In this document: positions 35,953-50,640 of the stretch, piece by piece | How positions within the stretch are numbered: the stretch's first letter is position 1 | Layout: every line of letters begins with the position of its first letter | Assembly: GCF_024449095.1 (NCBI RefSeq) | Contig: NZ_CP024627.1 | Location: 2,108,001-2,172,000, forward strand | Length of the DNA: 64,000 nucleotides | From: Vibrio coralliilyticus | Lineage (GTDB): Bacteria; Pseudomonadota; Gammaproteobacteria; Enterobacterales; Vibrionaceae | Direction of reading: 5' to 3' | The notes under the pieces: generated by a model | The model's database searches: none | What the model was told of the DNA's origin: nothing | Seen by the model: only the letters and a program-made list of their open reading frames with translations | Position numbers and translations under genes: made by a program

Positions 35953-36585
35953 ATGAGAACAAAGTTGTTTCAGCACATTGAAATCCTATGGGAATACATG
36001 CAACTTTCCCAGCCTCTACAACAATCAGACTGCTTGTTTGTACTCGGCAGTAACGATGTTCGCGTTGCCGAGTACGCTGCGAAACTATATCTGGAAGGCT
36101 GGGCAAAGAAAATCATCTTTTCAGGTGGTCAAGGGCGTCTAACAGACGGTCTATTTGACCAATCAGAAGCACACACATTTGCGGCTATCGCGAGAGATCT
36201 TGGTGTGCCAGCTAGTGATATCATTCTCGAAGATAAGGCCACCAATACCGGTGAAAATGTACTATATACCGCTAAAGTTTTAGATAAGCTCAATTTAGAC
36301 CTTCGCTCGTTTATCTTAGTGCAAAAGCCTTATATGGAAAGACGTGCATACGCCACATTTATAAAACAATGGCCGAATACCGTTGAGAGCGTCTGTGTAA
36401 CGTCGCCCAAGACGATGTTTGTTGACTACTTCAATGAGGATATTTCTTTAGATTTAACGGTAACTGCCATGCTGGGAGACTTTGAAAGAATCAAAGCTTA
36501 TCCCAAAAAGGGCTTTCAGATTGAGCAAGAAATTCCTGCACATATCGAAACCTCCTACCTTGCTTTAAAAGGCATCTTTAGCTGA
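35953..36585 (+). CDS. YdcF-like DUF218 protein
   Basis: 210 residues, without signal peptide. DUF218 features are present: a first motif CLFVLGSNDVRVAEYAA, then FSGGQGRL, the acidic SEA motif with LEDKATNTGEN (TNT-GEN is typical), and LVQKPYMERRA. E. coli YdcF binds SAM, but its function is not known. The gene follows the YeeZ-like gene closely. A perfect palindromic terminator lies right after its stop. Confidence 0.82.
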   Translation: MRTKLFQHIEILWEYMQLSQPLQQSDCLFVLGSNDVRVAEYAAKLYLEGWAKKIIFSGGQGRLTDGLFDQSEAHTFAAIARDLGVPASDIILEDKATNTGENVLYTAKVLDKLNLDLRSFILVQKPYMERRAYATFIKQWPNTVESVCVTSPKTMFVDYFNEDISLDLTVTAMLGDFERIKAYPKKGFQIEQEIPAHIETSYLALKGIFS

Positions 36586-36590
36586 TACAA

Positions 36591-36616
36591 AAAAGCCAGA
36601 GCATGCTCTGGCTTTT
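36591..36616. terminator. Bidirectional terminator between the YdcF-like gene and clpA
   Basis: AAAAGCCAGAGCA / TGCTCTGGCTTTT is a perfect inverted repeat between convergent genes, with T/A runs on both sides. Confidence 0.92.
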
Positions 36617-36634
36617 CTCTTGAATAACGCTACT

Positions 36635-38908
36635 TTAATGAATAGCTTCTTCTTTCTCGCTTAAGTAAGTAAACTTGAGTTCATCTTTCTTCAGGTTCAC
36701 TTTTACTGTACCGCCATCAACCAAGGAACCAAATAGCAATTCGTTGGCCAAAGGTTTCTTAAGCTGTTCTTGGATAACACGTCCCATAGGACGAGCCCCC
36801 ATCGCTTTGTCGTAACCTTTTATAGCAAGCCAGTGGCGAGCATCATCTGATACCTCAAGTGACACTCCTCGCGCATCCAACTGCGCTTGCAGCTCAACAA
36901 TGAATTTATCGACCACCTGGTGAATAACATGTTCATCAAGGCTATTAAACCAAATGATGTTATCCAGACGGTTGCGGAATTCAGGAGTAAAGACTTTCTT
37001 GATTTCCGACATCGCATCATGACTATGATCTTGCTGGATAAGACCAATGGATTTCTTAACGGTCTCTTGAACACCTGCGTTAGTAGTCATAACCAGAATG
37101 ACATTACGGAAATCGGCTTTACGACCATTGTTGTCTGTCAGTGTGCCGTTATCCATGACCTGAAGCAGTAGGTTAAAGATATCTGGGTGCGCTTTTTCAA
37201 TTTCATCCAGCAGCACCACGGAGTGTGGATGCTTGATCACTGCATCAGTCAACAAACCACCCTGATCGTAACCGACATAACCAGGAGGCGCACCGATCAA
37301 ACGGCTCACTGAGTGGCGTTCACCATATTCGGACATATCAAAGCGAAGCAGTTCGATGCCCATCAATTTCGACAACTGAACCGTAACTTCCGTTTTACCT
37401 ACCCCTGTTGGACCAGCAAATAGGAATGAACCTACAGGTTTATTATCGGCACCAAGGCCAGCTCGCGTCAGCTTGATGGCTTCGCTTAGTACATCGATCG
37501 CATCATCTTGACCAAACACTAGCATCTTCATCTTCTCATCAAGATTCTGCAAAATCTCTTTGTCAGAAGAAGACACCGATTTTTCAGGAATACGTGCCAT
37601 TTTCGCTACCATGGCCTCAATATCGGCCACACCAACGGTTTTCTTGCGACGACTTGCAGGCGCTAGACGATGGCGAGCACCAGCCTCATCAATCACGTCA
37701 ATGGCTTTATCTGGCAAGTGACGCTCGTTGATGTATTTGGCTGAAAGTTCAACGGCAGCACGTAATGCTTTGTTGGTGTAACGAACCTCATGGTGAGCTT
37801 CGTATTTAGGTTTCAGGCCCATCAAAATTTTGGTGGTATCATCTAGAGATGGCTCAACAATATCGATCTTCTGGAAACGGCGAGATAGTGCACGCTCCTT
37901 CTCGAAGATATTGCTGTATTCCTGATAAGTGGTTGAACCGATACAACGTAATTTACCGCTACTCAACAGTGGCTTAATCAAGTTAGCAGCATCAACTTGA
38001 CCACCAGACGCCGCACCAGCACCAATAATGGTATGAATTTCATCGATGAAAAGAATCGCATCATCTTCTTTTTCAAGCTGCTTCAAAATTGCTTTAAAAC
38101 GTTTTTCAAAGTCACCACGATATTTGGTTCCAGCCAGTAGCGAGCCGATATCCAAAGAATAAATTACACTGTTTTTAATAATTTCAGGAACTTGTCCTTC
38201 AACAATTCTCCACGCTAAGCCTTCCGCAATCGCAGTTTTACCAACACCCGCTTCACCCACTAGAAGTGGATTGTTTTTGCGGCGGCGACACAATACTTGA
38301 ATGGTTCTTTCTAGCTCTTTATCTCGGCCAATCAAAGGATCAATCTGACCTTGTTTAGCCAGTTGGTTCAAGTTGGAAGCAAAGCTTTCCAAACGTTCTT
38401 CTGAGCCTGCTTCCTCGGTATTATCACTGCTACTGAAAGAATCCGATGAAGAGGCATCATCACTTGAGCTTGAAGCTTTAGTGATACCATGGGAAATAAA
38501 GTTAACAATATCTAGACGACTTATATCATTCTTTTTAAGAAGGTAGGCCGCATGCGACTCTTGTTCACTGAAGATTGCGACTAAAACGTTAGCGCCAGTG
38601 ACTTCACTGCGCCCTGACGATTGCACGTGGAACACCGCACGCTGCAAGACACGTTGAAAGCTCAAAGTAGGTTGGGTTTCACGAGTTTCATCATTTTCAG
38701 GGATAAGTGGTGTGGTCTGATCTATGAAGATATCTAACTCGTTTCGAAGGGCATTAATATCTGCCTGACAAGCAAGAAGGGCTTCCCTTGCTGCATCGTT
38801 TTCCAACAATGCTAGCAGGAGGTGCTCGACGGTCATAAACTCATGTCGTTTGTCTCTAGCGCGAGAGAATGCGCCGTTTAGACTCGACTCTAACTCTTTA
38901 TTCAGCAT
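36635..38908 (-). CDS. clpA: ATP-dependent Clp protease ATP-binding subunit ClpA
   Basis: 757 residues from ATG 38908, with a strong AAAGGAGGT site; the upstream ATG seven codons earlier is disregarded. It is the AAA+ unfoldase partner of ClpP. It has an N-domain (about 1-140) that binds ClpS, D1 Walker A GEAGVGKT near 214 and Walker B FIDEIHT, D2 Walker A GPTGVGKT near 494 and LDEIEKAH, and an IGLI loop (KSIGLIQQD) that docks on ClpP. clpS lies just upstream, the usual pairing. Confidence 0.96.
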   Translation of the reverse strand: MLNKELESSLNGAFSRARDKRHEFMTVEHLLLALLENDAAREALLACQADINALRNELDIFIDQTTPLIPENDETRETQPTLSFQRVLQRAVFHVQSSGRSEVTGANVLVAIFSEQESHAAYLLKKNDISRLDIVNFISHGITKASSSSDDASSSDSFSSSDNTEEAGSEERLESFASNLNQLAKQGQIDPLIGRDKELERTIQVLCRRRKNNPLLVGEAGVGKTAIAEGLAWRIVEGQVPEIIKNSVIYSLDIGSLLAGTKYRGDFEKRFKAILKQLEKEDDAILFIDEIHTIIGAGAASGGQVDAANLIKPLLSSGKLRCIGSTTYQEYSNIFEKERALSRRFQKIDIVEPSLDDTTKILMGLKPKYEAHHEVRYTNKALRAAVELSAKYINERHLPDKAIDVIDEAGARHRLAPASRRKKTVGVADIEAMVAKMARIPEKSVSSSDKEILQNLDEKMKMLVFGQDDAIDVLSEAIKLTRAGLGADNKPVGSFLFAGPTGVGKTEVTVQLSKLMGIELLRFDMSEYGERHSVSRLIGAPPGYVGYDQGGLLTDAVIKHPHSVVLLDEIEKAHPDIFNLLLQVMDNGTLTDNNGRKADFRNVILVMTTNAGVQETVKKSIGLIQQDHSHDAMSEIKKVFTPEFRNRLDNIIWFNSLDEHVIHQVVDKFIVELQAQLDARGVSLEVSDDARHWLAIKGYDKAMGARPMGRVIQEQLKKPLANELLFGSLVDGGTVKVNLKKDELKFTYLSEKEEAIH

Positions 38909-38950
38909 AAGTACCTCCTTTGGCAGCAACTCATGTTGCTTGATTCAGCT

Positions 38951-39271
38951 TTACGCTTGCTCCATTGTACAAAGCAAAGGATGCTCATTTTCTTGAGAAT
39001 ACATAGTGACTTGCGCTACTTTGGTTTCTGCGACTTCCGCGGTGTATGTGCCACATATCGCTTTGCCTTCGTAATGCACTTTGAGCATCACTTGTGTTGC
39101 CTTGTCTATATCCATAGAGAAAAAACGCTCTAGGATGTCAATAACAAAGTCCATTGGCGTGTAATCATCGTTATTCAAAACAACGTTATACATGGACGGC
39201 GGCTTTACTTTTGTTTTTTCTAGCTCCAGTAAATCAGAGTCTGGAGTGACCCATTCAAATTGCTTGCTCAT
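38951..39271 (-). CDS. clpS: ClpA adaptor protein ClpS
   Basis: 106 residues, exactly the expected size. ClpS delivers N-end-rule substrates to ClpAP. The core has [21 protein letters not shown] (about 24-44), with the N-degron-binding [10 protein letters not shown] segment and His in [11 protein letters not shown]. It is 42 bases upstream of clpA and is probably co-transcribed. Confidence 0.95.
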   Translation of the reverse strand: MSKQFEWVTPDSDLLELEKTKVKPPSMYNVVLNNDDYTPMDFVIDILERFFSMDIDKATQVMLKVHYEGKAICGTYTAEVAETKVAQVTMYSQENEHPLLCTMEQA

Positions 39272-39736
39272 GACTAATCGTGTTTAGAAAGTTGCTTAAG
39301 GTAATTTTACCACTTCACTGCGCAGAAGTTATCGATTTAGCTCTTATAAGTAAGAACAATTTGAGCCAAGCAAATTTACGCCCTTACTTAGAGACTAATG
39401 CAGCAATTGTATCGCTGCAAATAAAAGATTTCTATTAAACTGCATTCTCTATCTAATTGATTAAAAAGACACCAAAAACCATTCACTCCATTAATAGAAC
39501 AGACCGGATTACCCTGAAATTCTTTGCAAAAATGTAAACCACAAAGGTGATTTGTTTGCAAATATGTTGAGTGTGATACGTTTTTCCTATTGACTGAGTT
39601 CAATCATTGGCTACATTGGTCAAATAGTGACTTAAAATTTGGCAGCGGCTGAATGGATATTCACTTTCTGTTTACACACGGAATTCATCGTGTAATCACA
39701 CAACTTCAGTAACAATATGCATGAGGGATGTATAGC
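39272..39736. other. 465-base divergent spacer between clpS and cspD
   Basis: It holds the promoters of clpS (minus) and cspD (plus). A short 6-bp hairpin TTACAC / GTGTAA at 39671-39694 lies in the cspD leader, and GAGGG precedes the cspD ATG. The minus ORFs at 39388-39603 and 39632-39979 look non-coding (Cys-rich, no ribosome-binding site, the second antisense to cspD). No RNA gene was recognised. Confidence 0.6.
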
Positions 39737-39958
39737 ATGGCTACAGGTACAGTAAAATGGTTTAACAATGCCAAAGGATTTGGTTTTATCTGTCCGGAAG
39801 GTGAAGACGGGGATGTCTTTGCTCATTACTCCACCATTAAGATGGACGGGTATCGTACTCTGAAAGCAGGTCAACAAGTCACATTTGAAGTAGAAGAAGG
39901 ACCTAAAGGGTATCACGCCAGCTCTGTGGTGCCCGTAGAAGCTCAAGCCATTAAATAA
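39737..39958 (+). CDS. cspD: Cold-shock-domain protein CspD
   Basis: 73 residues from ATG 39737, with GAGGG upstream; an ATG three codons earlier has no site. It is a single cold-shock domain with RNP1 ([10 protein letters not shown]) and RNP2 (DVFAHYSTI). It matches CspD rather than CspA: stationary-phase-induced, binds single-stranded DNA and inhibits replication in E. coli. The clpS/clpA-cspD divergent arrangement is the same as in E. coli. Confidence 0.93.
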   Translation: MATGTVKWFNNAKGFGFICPEGEDGDVFAHYSTIKMDGYRTLKAGQQVTFEVEEGPKGYHASSVVPVEAQAIK

Positions 39959-40006
39959 CACGCTGCCAATGTCGTTCATCGGTGTAAACTACCGGTGGAT
40001 CGCAAC

Positions 40007-40037
40007 CAAAAAACCCGCCAATTGGCGGGTTTTTTTA
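40007..40037. terminator. Bidirectional terminator between cspD and icd
   Basis: AAAAACCCGCCA / TGGCGGGTTTTT surrounding the central AT is a perfect stem with long T-runs, between convergent genes. Confidence 0.95.
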
Positions 40038-40052
40038 TTTTTAATCAACGAA

Positions 40053-42585
<2,533 letters not shown>

Positions 42586-43278
42586 ATGTCAACACGCTCA
42601 CGCCGTGAGTCCTCCTCGCCCTCTTCACGTTCACATAAGCCCGGTTTTAAACGCCCAGCTTCGACCAATAAAACCAAACATCATTCATCAAAGAACCGTA
42701 AAAAGCCGGCGAGTACTAAGCCTAAAATAGCCCCTGAAGATCGCAAGGTGATCGTGTTTAATAAACCTTTCGATACTTTGAGCCAATTTACTGGTGGCGA
42801 AGGCCGAAAAACACTCGCTGACTTTATCCCAGTCAAAGAGGTTTATGCGGCAGGAAGACTCGATAGAGATAGCGAAGGCCTAATGGTGCTGACTAATGAT
42901 GGTATCTTGCAAGCCAAATTGACTCAACCAAAGTCTAAGTCACCGAAAACGTATTGGGTGCAAGTTGATGGGGCACCGTCAGAGTCTGATCTCGATAAGT
43001 TGAGGAAGGGTGTTGAGCTTAAAGATGGCATGACTCTACCAGCAAAAGTTGAAGTGATGGCAGAGCCCAGTGTATGGGAGCGCACCCCGCCTGTTCGCTT
43101 TAGGGCCAATATTCCGACCACTTGGCTGGCTATCACCATTATTGAAGGAAGAAACCGTCAGGTTCGCCGCATGACGGCTAATATTGGCTTCCCAACCCTA
43201 CGTCTAATTCGATATTCAATGGGCGATATTACGCTGGGTGAATTGCAGCCAGGTGAATGGAAAGAAATCATGATCTAA
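42586..43278 (+). CDS. rluE: 23S rRNA pseudouridine synthase RluE
   Basis: 230 residues. The RsuA/RluB/E/F family has the active-site Asp D93 in [12 protein letters not shown], and [19 protein letters not shown] and [23 protein letters not shown] at the C-terminus. RluE modifies U2457 of 23S rRNA in E. coli. It has no S4 domain, which fits RluE. The first ~48 residues are a low-complexity Ser/Arg/Lys-rich tail typical of Vibrio RluE. Confidence 0.93.
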   Translation: MSTRSRRESSSPSSRSHKPGFKRPASTNKTKHHSSKNRKKPASTKPKIAPEDRKVIVFNKPFDTLSQFTGGEGRKTLADFIPVKEVYAAGRLDRDSEGLMVLTNDGILQAKLTQPKSKSPKTYWVQVDGAPSESDLDKLRKGVELKDGMTLPAKVEVMAEPSVWERTPPVRFRANIPTTWLAITIIEGRNRQVRRMTANIGFPTLRLIRYSMGDITLGELQPGEWKEIMI

Positions 43279-43306
43279 ATGCGGGCACGATGACTCCGCA
43301 CATACA

Positions 43307-43336
43307 AAAACGGCGCTTCAATCCAAGCGCCGTTTC
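43307..43336. terminator. Bidirectional terminator between rluE and aspS
   Basis: An 11-bp stem AAACGGCGCTT / AAGCGCCGTTT with a 6-base loop, between convergent genes, T/A runs on both sides. Confidence 0.9.
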
Positions 43337-43358
43337 CTCTAAATGATACCGCTAACCA

Positions 43359-45137
43359 CTACTCATCTATATTTCTTCTTTCACTTGCTAGAGCAATCGC
43401 AAGCTCTTCAAGTGCAGCTGGGTTTGCAACACTTGGTGCATCGGTAAGTAGACACGCCGCGGCTGTTGTTTTAGGGAACGCGATAACATCACGGATATTC
43501 TCTGTACCACATAGCAGCATAACCAGACGATCTAGGCCGAATGCAAGACCTGCATGTGGAGGCGTACCAAATTTCAGAGCGTCTAGTAAGAAGCCAAACT
43601 TAAGCTGCTGTTCTTCTGCATCGATACCAAGAATATCAAACACCGCTGCCTGCATTTCTGCGTTGTGAATACGAACAGAACCACCACCAACTTCGTAGCC
43701 GTTGATAACCATATCGTAAGCATTTGAGTTCGCTGCTGCTGGGTTTGCTTTCAATTCTTCAGCATTCACACCTAATGGAGAAGTGAATGGGTGGTGCATT
43801 GCGTGCAGGTTGCCTTCATCGTCTTCTTCGAACATTGGGAAGTCAACAACCCATAGCGGAGCCCATGCGTTCTCGTCTGTTAGTTCAAGGTCTTTACCCA
43901 GTTTCAGACGCAGTGCACCCATTGCTTCTGCAACTGTGTTCGCTTTATCTGCACCGAATAGAATGATGTCGCCAGATTCAGCTTGAGTGCGATCCAGAAT
44001 ACCGTTAATCACATCTTCATTTAGGAATTTAGCCACTGGAGATTGGATACCTTCCATGCCAGCTGCACGGTCGTTAACCTTCATCCATGCCAGACCTTTC
44101 GCACCGTAGATGCCAACGAACTCACCGTAACCATCAATCTGCTTACGAGTTAGAGAAGCACCACCTGGTACACGAATCACTGCAACGCGACCTTTCTCAT
44201 CGTTTGCTGGACCAGAGAATACTTTGAACTCAACGTCTTTTACTAGGTCAGCAACATCTACTAGCTCTAGTGGATTACGTAGGTCTGGCTTATCGCTACC
44301 GAAACGACGAATCGCTTCAGAGAAAGGCATCACAGGGAATTGTCCTAGGTCTACGTTGAGTAGCTCTTGCCACATATTACGAACCATTTTCTCGGTCGTT
44401 GCGCGAACTTCATCAGCCGTCATAAAAGACGTTTCGATATCGATCTGAGTGAATTCTGGTTGACGGTCAGCACGTAAGTCTTCATCACGGAAACACTTAA
44501 CGATTTGGTAGTAACGGTCAAAACCAGACATCATTAGCAGCTGTTTGAATAGCTGTGGAGACTGAGGAAGCGCGTAGAAGCTGCCTTTGTGAACACGACT
44601 TGGTACTAAGTAGTCACGTGCGCCTTCTGGCGTCGCTTTAGTTAGAACTGGCGTTTCAATGTCTAGGAAACCATTGTCATCTAGGAAACGACGAACAAAG
44701 CTAGACGCTTTAGCACGTAGCTTAATGCGGTCGCTCATTTCAGGACGACGTAGATCTAGGTAACGGTACTTCAGGCGCTGCTCTTCAGAGTTCTTTTGGT
44801 TGAAGTCTAGTGGCAGAACATCAGCACGGTTGATGATTTCAAGGCCTTTCGCGATGATCTCAACTTCACCCGTTGCCATATCTTTGTTTACTTGGCTATC
44901 TGGGCGAACACGAACTTCACCAGTTAGCTTGATACAGAATTCATTACGAAGTGTGTTAGCTACTTCATACGCATCTGCCATATCTGGATCAACAACTACC
45001 TGAACGACGCCTTCACGATCTCGCATATCGATAAAAATAAGACCGCCTAAATCACGACGACGGTTAACCCAGCCGCAAAGTTCTACAGTTTGTCCTGCAA
45101 GGGACTTGTTCAGGTGACCACAGTAATGGGTACGCAT
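43359..45137 (-). CDS. aspS: Aspartyl-tRNA synthetase AspS
   Basis: 592 residues, bacterial-type class-II synthetase. An N-terminal OB-fold binds the anticodon ([42 protein letters not shown]), followed by class-II motif 2 ([20 protein letters not shown]), a bacterial GAD insertion and motif 3 ([15 protein letters not shown]). It aspartylates tRNA-Asp. Monocistronic by context. Confidence 0.97.
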   Translation of the reverse strand: MRTHYCGHLNKSLAGQTVELCGWVNRRRDLGGLIFIDMRDREGVVQVVVDPDMADAYEVANTLRNEFCIKLTGEVRVRPDSQVNKDMATGEVEIIAKGLEIINRADVLPLDFNQKNSEEQRLKYRYLDLRRPEMSDRIKLRAKASSFVRRFLDDNGFLDIETPVLTKATPEGARDYLVPSRVHKGSFYALPQSPQLFKQLLMMSGFDRYYQIVKCFRDEDLRADRQPEFTQIDIETSFMTADEVRATTEKMVRNMWQELLNVDLGQFPVMPFSEAIRRFGSDKPDLRNPLELVDVADLVKDVEFKVFSGPANDEKGRVAVIRVPGGASLTRKQIDGYGEFVGIYGAKGLAWMKVNDRAAGMEGIQSPVAKFLNEDVINGILDRTQAESGDIILFGADKANTVAEAMGALRLKLGKDLELTDENAWAPLWVVDFPMFEEDDEGNLHAMHHPFTSPLGVNAEELKANPAAANSNAYDMVINGYEVGGGSVRIHNAEMQAAVFDILGIDAEEQQLKFGFLLDALKFGTPPHAGLAFGLDRLVMLLCGTENIRDVIAFPKTTAAACLLTDAPSVANPAALEELAIALASERRNIDE

Positions 45138-45413
45138 AATGAATTTCCCAATCTCTTTAAATTTGTTAATTACTCGATATCAGCGTTTTCCTAGCTGATA
45201 GCGCAAAGATCCATTTATACGCTGAAAGTCATTCAAAATCGACTACTCAGAATACAATTTATTGCTATTTATCCGGTTTTGATGCTTTTTAGCGCAATAA
45301 AAGAGCAAAACCACATCAATCAGAAAAAATTGGCGCTGATTATAGCTTGAAAGTACCGTTCTCTTCAAAACTCTCGTAAAGTGGTTAAACGTTAAAGGTA
45401 GAGATGGCTCAAT

Positions 45414-46280
45414 ATGGATGGATTACCCCTAAGACTTGGCTTGACCATGTGGTCTCACAACAACTGGCAACAAAGCTTCTACGGCAGTGGCACCAAGCCC
45501 GCCGAAAGGCTAGAAAAGTACGCTCAGGTCTTCCATACTGTCGAAGGGAATACGACATTCTACGCCACACCAAGTGTTTCAACCGTGCAGAACTGGCGAG
45601 CTGCGACGCATGATGATTTCAAATTCACTTTTAAGCTGCCAAAAGCGATTACTCACCAACAAATGCTACGAGGCAGTCAAGGGCCACTCAATGAGTTCAT
45701 GCAAATAATGGCACCTTTGCATGACCGCATCGGCCAGTGGACCATCCAATTGCCAGCGGCTTTTGGCCCAGAACATCTAAACGACCTGCAAAGATTCTGC
45801 GATTTATTCCCACCAAACTTCCCTATTGGTGTTGAAGTTCGACACCCCTCTTTTTTCTCTAAAGGTGAAGAAGAGCGTCAATTGAACCAGTGGCTGCACG
45901 AGAAAGGCTACGACCGGATCATCATGGATAGCCGGCCTGTGTTTGCAGCAAAACCGGACAATGAAGCCATCATCGACGCACAGCAAAAGAAACCTAAAGT
46001 CCCAGTGCACGCTATCGCCACAGCCTCACACCCCATGATTCGCTTTATCGGTCATCCAACGGAGTCTGAAAACTACGCTTTTTTCACCCCTTGGCTGAAA
46101 AAGCTACCAGAGTGGATAGCCGAAGGTAAGCAACCTTATGTAATGATCCATACCGCCGACAATATTATTGCGCCAGAACTTGCGAGTAATTTGTACAAAA
46201 TGCTGCAAAACAATACTCAATTGCCTGACTTATCAGCATTCCCGGCAAATGATGGCAATTCGCAGTTACAGATGTTCTGA
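45414..46280 (+). CDS. yecE: DUF72 protein, YecE-like
   Basis: 288 residues. It matches the DUF72/YecE family: LRLGLTMWSHNNWQQSFYG at the N-terminus, EGNTTFYATPS, FKFTFKLPKAITH, GVEVRHPSFF and a C-terminal FIGHPTESENYAFF. The family has a TIM-barrel fold and no proven reaction. yecE-cmoA-cmoB are also neighbours in E. coli (yecE near yecO/yecP), which supports the identification. cmoA follows after 93 bases. Confidence 0.85.
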   Translation: MDGLPLRLGLTMWSHNNWQQSFYGSGTKPAERLEKYAQVFHTVEGNTTFYATPSVSTVQNWRAATHDDFKFTFKLPKAITHQQMLRGSQGPLNEFMQIMAPLHDRIGQWTIQLPAAFGPEHLNDLQRFCDLFPPNFPIGVEVRHPSFFSKGEEERQLNQWLHEKGYDRIIMDSRPVFAAKPDNEAIIDAQQKKPKVPVHAIATASHPMIRFIGHPTESENYAFFTPWLKKLPEWIAEGKQPYVMIHTADNIIAPELASNLYKMLQNNTQLPDLSAFPANDGNSQLQMF

Positions 46281-47111
<831 letters not shown>

Positions 47112-47175
47112 CGAAAATGAGTCGTTTGCTCAGCATATTGAGCTAAATTGTTTAATTTATTATCAGTGAAAAACT

Positions 47176-48150
47176 ATGTTTAACTTTGCCAATTTTTATC
47201 AGTTAATTGCCACGGATACGCGCCTCCAGCCATGGCTTAATGTTTTACCTCAGCAACTAACCGATTGGCAAAACGCAGAACATGGTGATTTTAGTCGCTG
47301 GCTAAAAGCACTCAACAAGATTCCCGAAGGCTCTCCAGATCAGGTTGATTTGAAGAACTCAGTTACCATTGCCAACGATACACCCTTTCACGATGGTGAG
47401 CTGAAAAAGCTAGAAAGTCTGCTTCGTACGTTCCACCCTTGGCGTAAAGGCCCATATCATCTACACGGTATTCACATTGATACAGAGTGGCGCAGTGACT
47501 GGAAATGGGATCGAGTCCTACCGCATATCTCACCACTTAAGAACCGCAGTGTTCTCGATGTTGGCTGTGGTAATGGCTATCACATGTGGCGCATGTTGGG
47601 CGAAGATGCCCGCTTGTGTGTTGGTATTGACCCGTCCCACCTATTCCTGATCCAGTTTGAAGCGGTGCGTAAATTAATGGGCAACAATCAGCGTGCGCAC
47701 CTTTTACCATTAGGTATTGAGCAGCTACCAAAGCTAGAAGCGTTCGATACCGTATTTAGCATGGGAGTACTTTATCATCGACGCTCCCCGCTCGATCACC
47801 TTATTCAACTCAAAGATCAGCTTATCGCCGGGGGAGAGCTTGTTTTAGAAACCTTAGTCATTGAGGGAGATGAAACGTCGGTTTTAGTACCTGTTGATAG
47901 ATATGCTCAGATGCGAAATGTGTACTTTTTCCCATCGGCCAAAGCACTCAAAGTATGGCTTGAGCAAGTTGGGTTCGAGGACGTACGTATCGTCGATGAA
48001 AATATCACATCCGTTGATGAACAGCGTACCACAGACTGGATGACTCACAATTCTCTACCCGACTATCTCGACCAGAATGATCCAAGAAAAACGGTCGAAG
48101 GTCACCCTGCACCACGCCGAGCCATCCTAGTCGCGAAAAAACCTAATTAA
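47176..48150 (+). CDS. cmoB: tRNA U34 carboxymethyltransferase CmoB
   Basis: 324 residues, colinear with E. coli CmoB (323). It transfers the carboxymethyl group of carboxy-SAM to 5-hydroxyuridine at tRNA position 34, giving cmo5U. Methyltransferase motif I is [10 protein letters not shown] at 127-136, preceded by the CmoB-specific [21 protein letters not shown]. It is terminated by the hairpin at 48226-48252. The third cmo enzyme, CmoM, is at 58241. Confidence 0.95.
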   Translation: MFNFANFYQLIATDTRLQPWLNVLPQQLTDWQNAEHGDFSRWLKALNKIPEGSPDQVDLKNSVTIANDTPFHDGELKKLESLLRTFHPWRKGPYHLHGIHIDTEWRSDWKWDRVLPHISPLKNRSVLDVGCGNGYHMWRMLGEDARLCVGIDPSHLFLIQFEAVRKLMGNNQRAHLLPLGIEQLPKLEAFDTVFSMGVLYHRRSPLDHLIQLKDQLIAGGELVLETLVIEGDETSVLVPVDRYAQMRNVYFFPSAKALKVWLEQVGFEDVRIVDENITSVDEQRTTDWMTHNSLPDYLDQNDPRKTVEGHPAPRRAILVAKKPN

Positions 48151-48225
48151 GACTAATTCTTGACAGATTCCTAACTTTTTAGGTCGGGCAAATACTTAAT
48201 CTGAAACTTAAAAGACTCTAAAATT

Positions 48226-48252
48226 TAGGATGCTCACTGCATCCTATTTTTT
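48226..48252 (+). terminator. Terminator after cmoB
   Basis: Stem TAGGATG / CATCCTA with a 7-base loop, followed by TTTTTT. Confidence 0.88.
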
Positions 48253-48375
48253 GCAGTGTATCACTAATCGTTACTCGATCCGGCTTGCGTTGGCAATGTG
48301 CCTTGTGAGCTGGGCTAGGAATGTTCTAAACTCCTAATTTTTTATAAACAACTTACATCTCATGCAGGATTCTCA

Positions 48376-49122
48376 ATGTTTACCAAGTTGACTCCGGTCA
48401 TTTCAATTGCGTTACTTTCAGGCTGCACACTTATTAACGGTGAGCAATACCATCAAGAAACCCTTGCAGCAATCCAATCTTCAGAAATAAGCCTCACGCA
48501 AAAATTTACTCACCTAGAGCAACAGGTGAGTACTCAAGCCCAACACATTGAAAGCCTACAAACCAAGATCGATTCGTTAGATAAAGAACTGCTCAAATTT
48601 AAAACAGAGACTATGGCTGAAATGAAGAGAAGCCGTGACCCAGTCATCACTTCGACCTCACTTCAAGCTACACCGCCTCCTTCCCAAGAGTTGTTGCTAG
48701 GCGCAATCGAACGAGTCACTATCGATTCAATTAAGCAGACTTTTGACAGCCGAATCGATACCGGAGCTGAAACCTCTTCTTTAAATGCAGTCGATATCGA
48801 ACAATTTGAACGCAATGGGAAAAACTGGGTGCGTTTTCATCTATCTGATGGTGTGACCCCATTGGATGATACGAACTGGATTGAAGCTCCGATTATTCGC
48901 TTCGTAAAAATACGCCAAGCCACAAATGATGAGATGGAGCGCAGAGCTGTGGTCGAATTGTGGGTAAGATTGGGCAAGATTCACGAAAAAACACAGTTCA
49001 CTTTGGCAGATCGTTCACAAATGACCCATCCTGTGTTATTGGGTCGTGAATTTATCCGAGATATTGCAGTGGTGGATGTCAGCAAGAAGTACATCCAAAC
49101 GGAAATTGAACAAAAACAATAA
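48376..49122 (+). CDS. Lipoprotein with retropepsin-like (PF05618 'Zn_protease') domain
   Basis: 248 residues. A lipoprotein signal ends in LLSGC, giving lipidated C17. Residues 35-85 are a probable coiled coil (LEQQVSTQAQHIESLQTKIDSL), then a linker, then a domain with DSRIDTGAETSSLNA where D128-T129-G130-A131 is the aspartyl-protease DTGA motif, and a closing HPVLLGREFI block. The family is often mislabelled 'ATP-dependent zinc protease', but the sequence looks like a retropepsin. It is the first of three genes with 8- and 4-base gaps. The substrate is unknown. Confidence 0.82.
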   Translation: MFTKLTPVISIALLSGCTLINGEQYHQETLAAIQSSEISLTQKFTHLEQQVSTQAQHIESLQTKIDSLDKELLKFKTETMAEMKRSRDPVITSTSLQATPPPSQELLLGAIERVTIDSIKQTFDSRIDTGAETSSLNAVDIEQFERNGKNWVRFHLSDGVTPLDDTNWIEAPIIRFVKIRQATNDEMERRAVVELWVRLGKIHEKTQFTLADRSQMTHPVLLGREFIRDIAVVDVSKKYIQTEIEQKQ

Positions 49123-49130
49123 GGTAGTTT

Positions 49131-50636
49131 ATGACGTCTAAAGTCCCCTTTTACATATCGGTCATCCTGCTGATTATTGCAGGCATCGCTTTAAGCCTGT
49201 TCAGACATCAGACTTACGGCGTTCCCTGGACCCCAGGAGAAACCCGCCAAATTTGGGATATTGAAGCTCGTATTGAGTTCAATGCTCAAGCTAAACCGGT
49301 CAAGGCGTCGTTAGCCGCCCCTCATACTCAAAACGGATTCACGCTCATTAGTGAGTCATCGTCATCTCCTGGCTATGGCGTTTCATATGTCAACACCGAA
49401 ACAGGTCGACGTGCGGAGTGGTCTATTCGTCATGCAGTGGGAGCTCAAACAATCTACTACAAAGCCCAGTTTCTTGTTGACCCACAAGCAAAAGTAGAAC
49501 CGCTCAAACCCAATCAAGACATCATCCCGCCAACGTTTGATGGCCCAACAGAAGCCGCTGCCATTTCGCTCATTGAACGTGCTAACAAGCGCTCCGCCGA
49601 TGATATTACCTTTACCCGTGAGCTGATTAAAACCCTTAACGATTCAGACAACCAAAACGCTGCACTTTTGCTAAACAACATGTCTAAAGTGGATGCGGTC
49701 GATAAGATTCTCGCTTATGCCAAAGTTCCAAGCAAAGCAGTAGGTGTCATTGAACTCGAAGATGGCCGTCGACGTCAGACAATCCAGCAAATGAACCAAG
49801 TATGGGATGGTAAAGAATGGCAGCTCTTCAATCCCGAAAATGCGAACCAGGTCATCGCTGAGAACATCCTTGTATGGGATGAGTCAAACGTCTCGCTACT
49901 TGACATCATTGGTGGCCAAAATAGCCAAGTCCACTTCTCTATGATTGCCCAAGAGGTTTCTCCAAAGCAGGCAACTCTCGATAAAGTTGAAGCGGACGGG
50001 CTATTGAACTTCTCTATTCACAGTCTGCCACTTGAAGAGCAAGCGATGTTTAAAACCATCATGCTGATCCCGATTGGGGCTCTGATCGTCGTCTTTTTGC
50101 GTGTCATCATTGGCTTGAAAACCTCTGGTACCTTCATGCCTGTTTTGATTGCAGTTGCTTTTGTTCAAACTCAGCTTGTGACTGGTATTGTGGGTTTCTT
50201 ATTAATTGTGGGGACTGGTCTCGTCATTCGCAGTTATCTCTCAAGGCTTAACTTGCTTCTGGTCGCAAGAATTTCTGCTGTAATTATCACTGTTATCATG
50301 ATCATCTCCGTGTTCACAGTTGTGGCGTTTAAAATTGGTTTAACAGAAGGCCTATCGATTACCTTCTTCCCAATGATCATCCTTTCGTGGACCATCGAGC
50401 GAATGTCAATCCTATGGGAAGAAGAAGGTGCGAAAGAGGTGGTGCTTCAAGGTGGTGGTTCATTGGCTACCGCAGTTCTGGTTTATCTCGCGATGACCAA
50501 CACGTACATTCAGCATCTAACCTTCAACTTTATCGGCCTTCAGCTTATTGTGTTAGCAGGTATCCTACTGCTTGGTACTTACACCGGCTACCGCCTAACA
50601 GAGCTACGTCGTTTTAAACCACTAGCGGAGGACTAA
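49131..50636 (+). CDS. Inactive transglutaminase fused to seven-helix membrane domain
   Basis: 501 residues. An N-terminal helix (about 5-23) anchors a periplasmic region (about 24-305) that includes a transglutaminase-like part (about 140-250). I find no cysteine anywhere in the protein, so the classical Cys-His-Asp triad is absent and 'inactive' is apt. The C-terminal half (about 310-490) is a block of about six or seven hydrophobic helices, followed by a short charged tail. It matches the Transglut_i_TM plus 7TM_transglut family. It most likely serves as the membrane scaffold of this operon. Confidence 0.85.
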   Translation: MTSKVPFYISVILLIIAGIALSLFRHQTYGVPWTPGETRQIWDIEARIEFNAQAKPVKASLAAPHTQNGFTLISESSSSPGYGVSYVNTETGRRAEWSIRHAVGAQTIYYKAQFLVDPQAKVEPLKPNQDIIPPTFDGPTEAAAISLIERANKRSADDITFTRELIKTLNDSDNQNAALLLNNMSKVDAVDKILAYAKVPSKAVGVIELEDGRRRQTIQQMNQVWDGKEWQLFNPENANQVIAENILVWDESNVSLLDIIGGQNSQVHFSMIAQEVSPKQATLDKVEADGLLNFSIHSLPLEEQAMFKTIMLIPIGALIVVFLRVIIGLKTSGTFMPVLIAVAFVQTQLVTGIVGFLLIVGTGLVIRSYLSRLNLLLVARISAVIITVIMIISVFTVVAFKIGLTEGLSITFFPMIILSWTIERMSILWEEEGAKEVVLQGGGSLATAVLVYLAMTNTYIQHLTFNFIGLQLIVLAGILLLGTYTGYRLTELRRFKPLAED

Positions 50637-50640
50637 AACG

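Noticed and set aside
39388..39603. 71-codon minus-strand ORF between clpS and cspD
   Set aside because: Cys-rich random-looking sequence, no ribosome-binding site.
39632..39979. 115-codon minus-strand ORF opposite cspD
   Set aside because: Entirely antisense to a clear cold-shock gene and without family features; a shadow frame.
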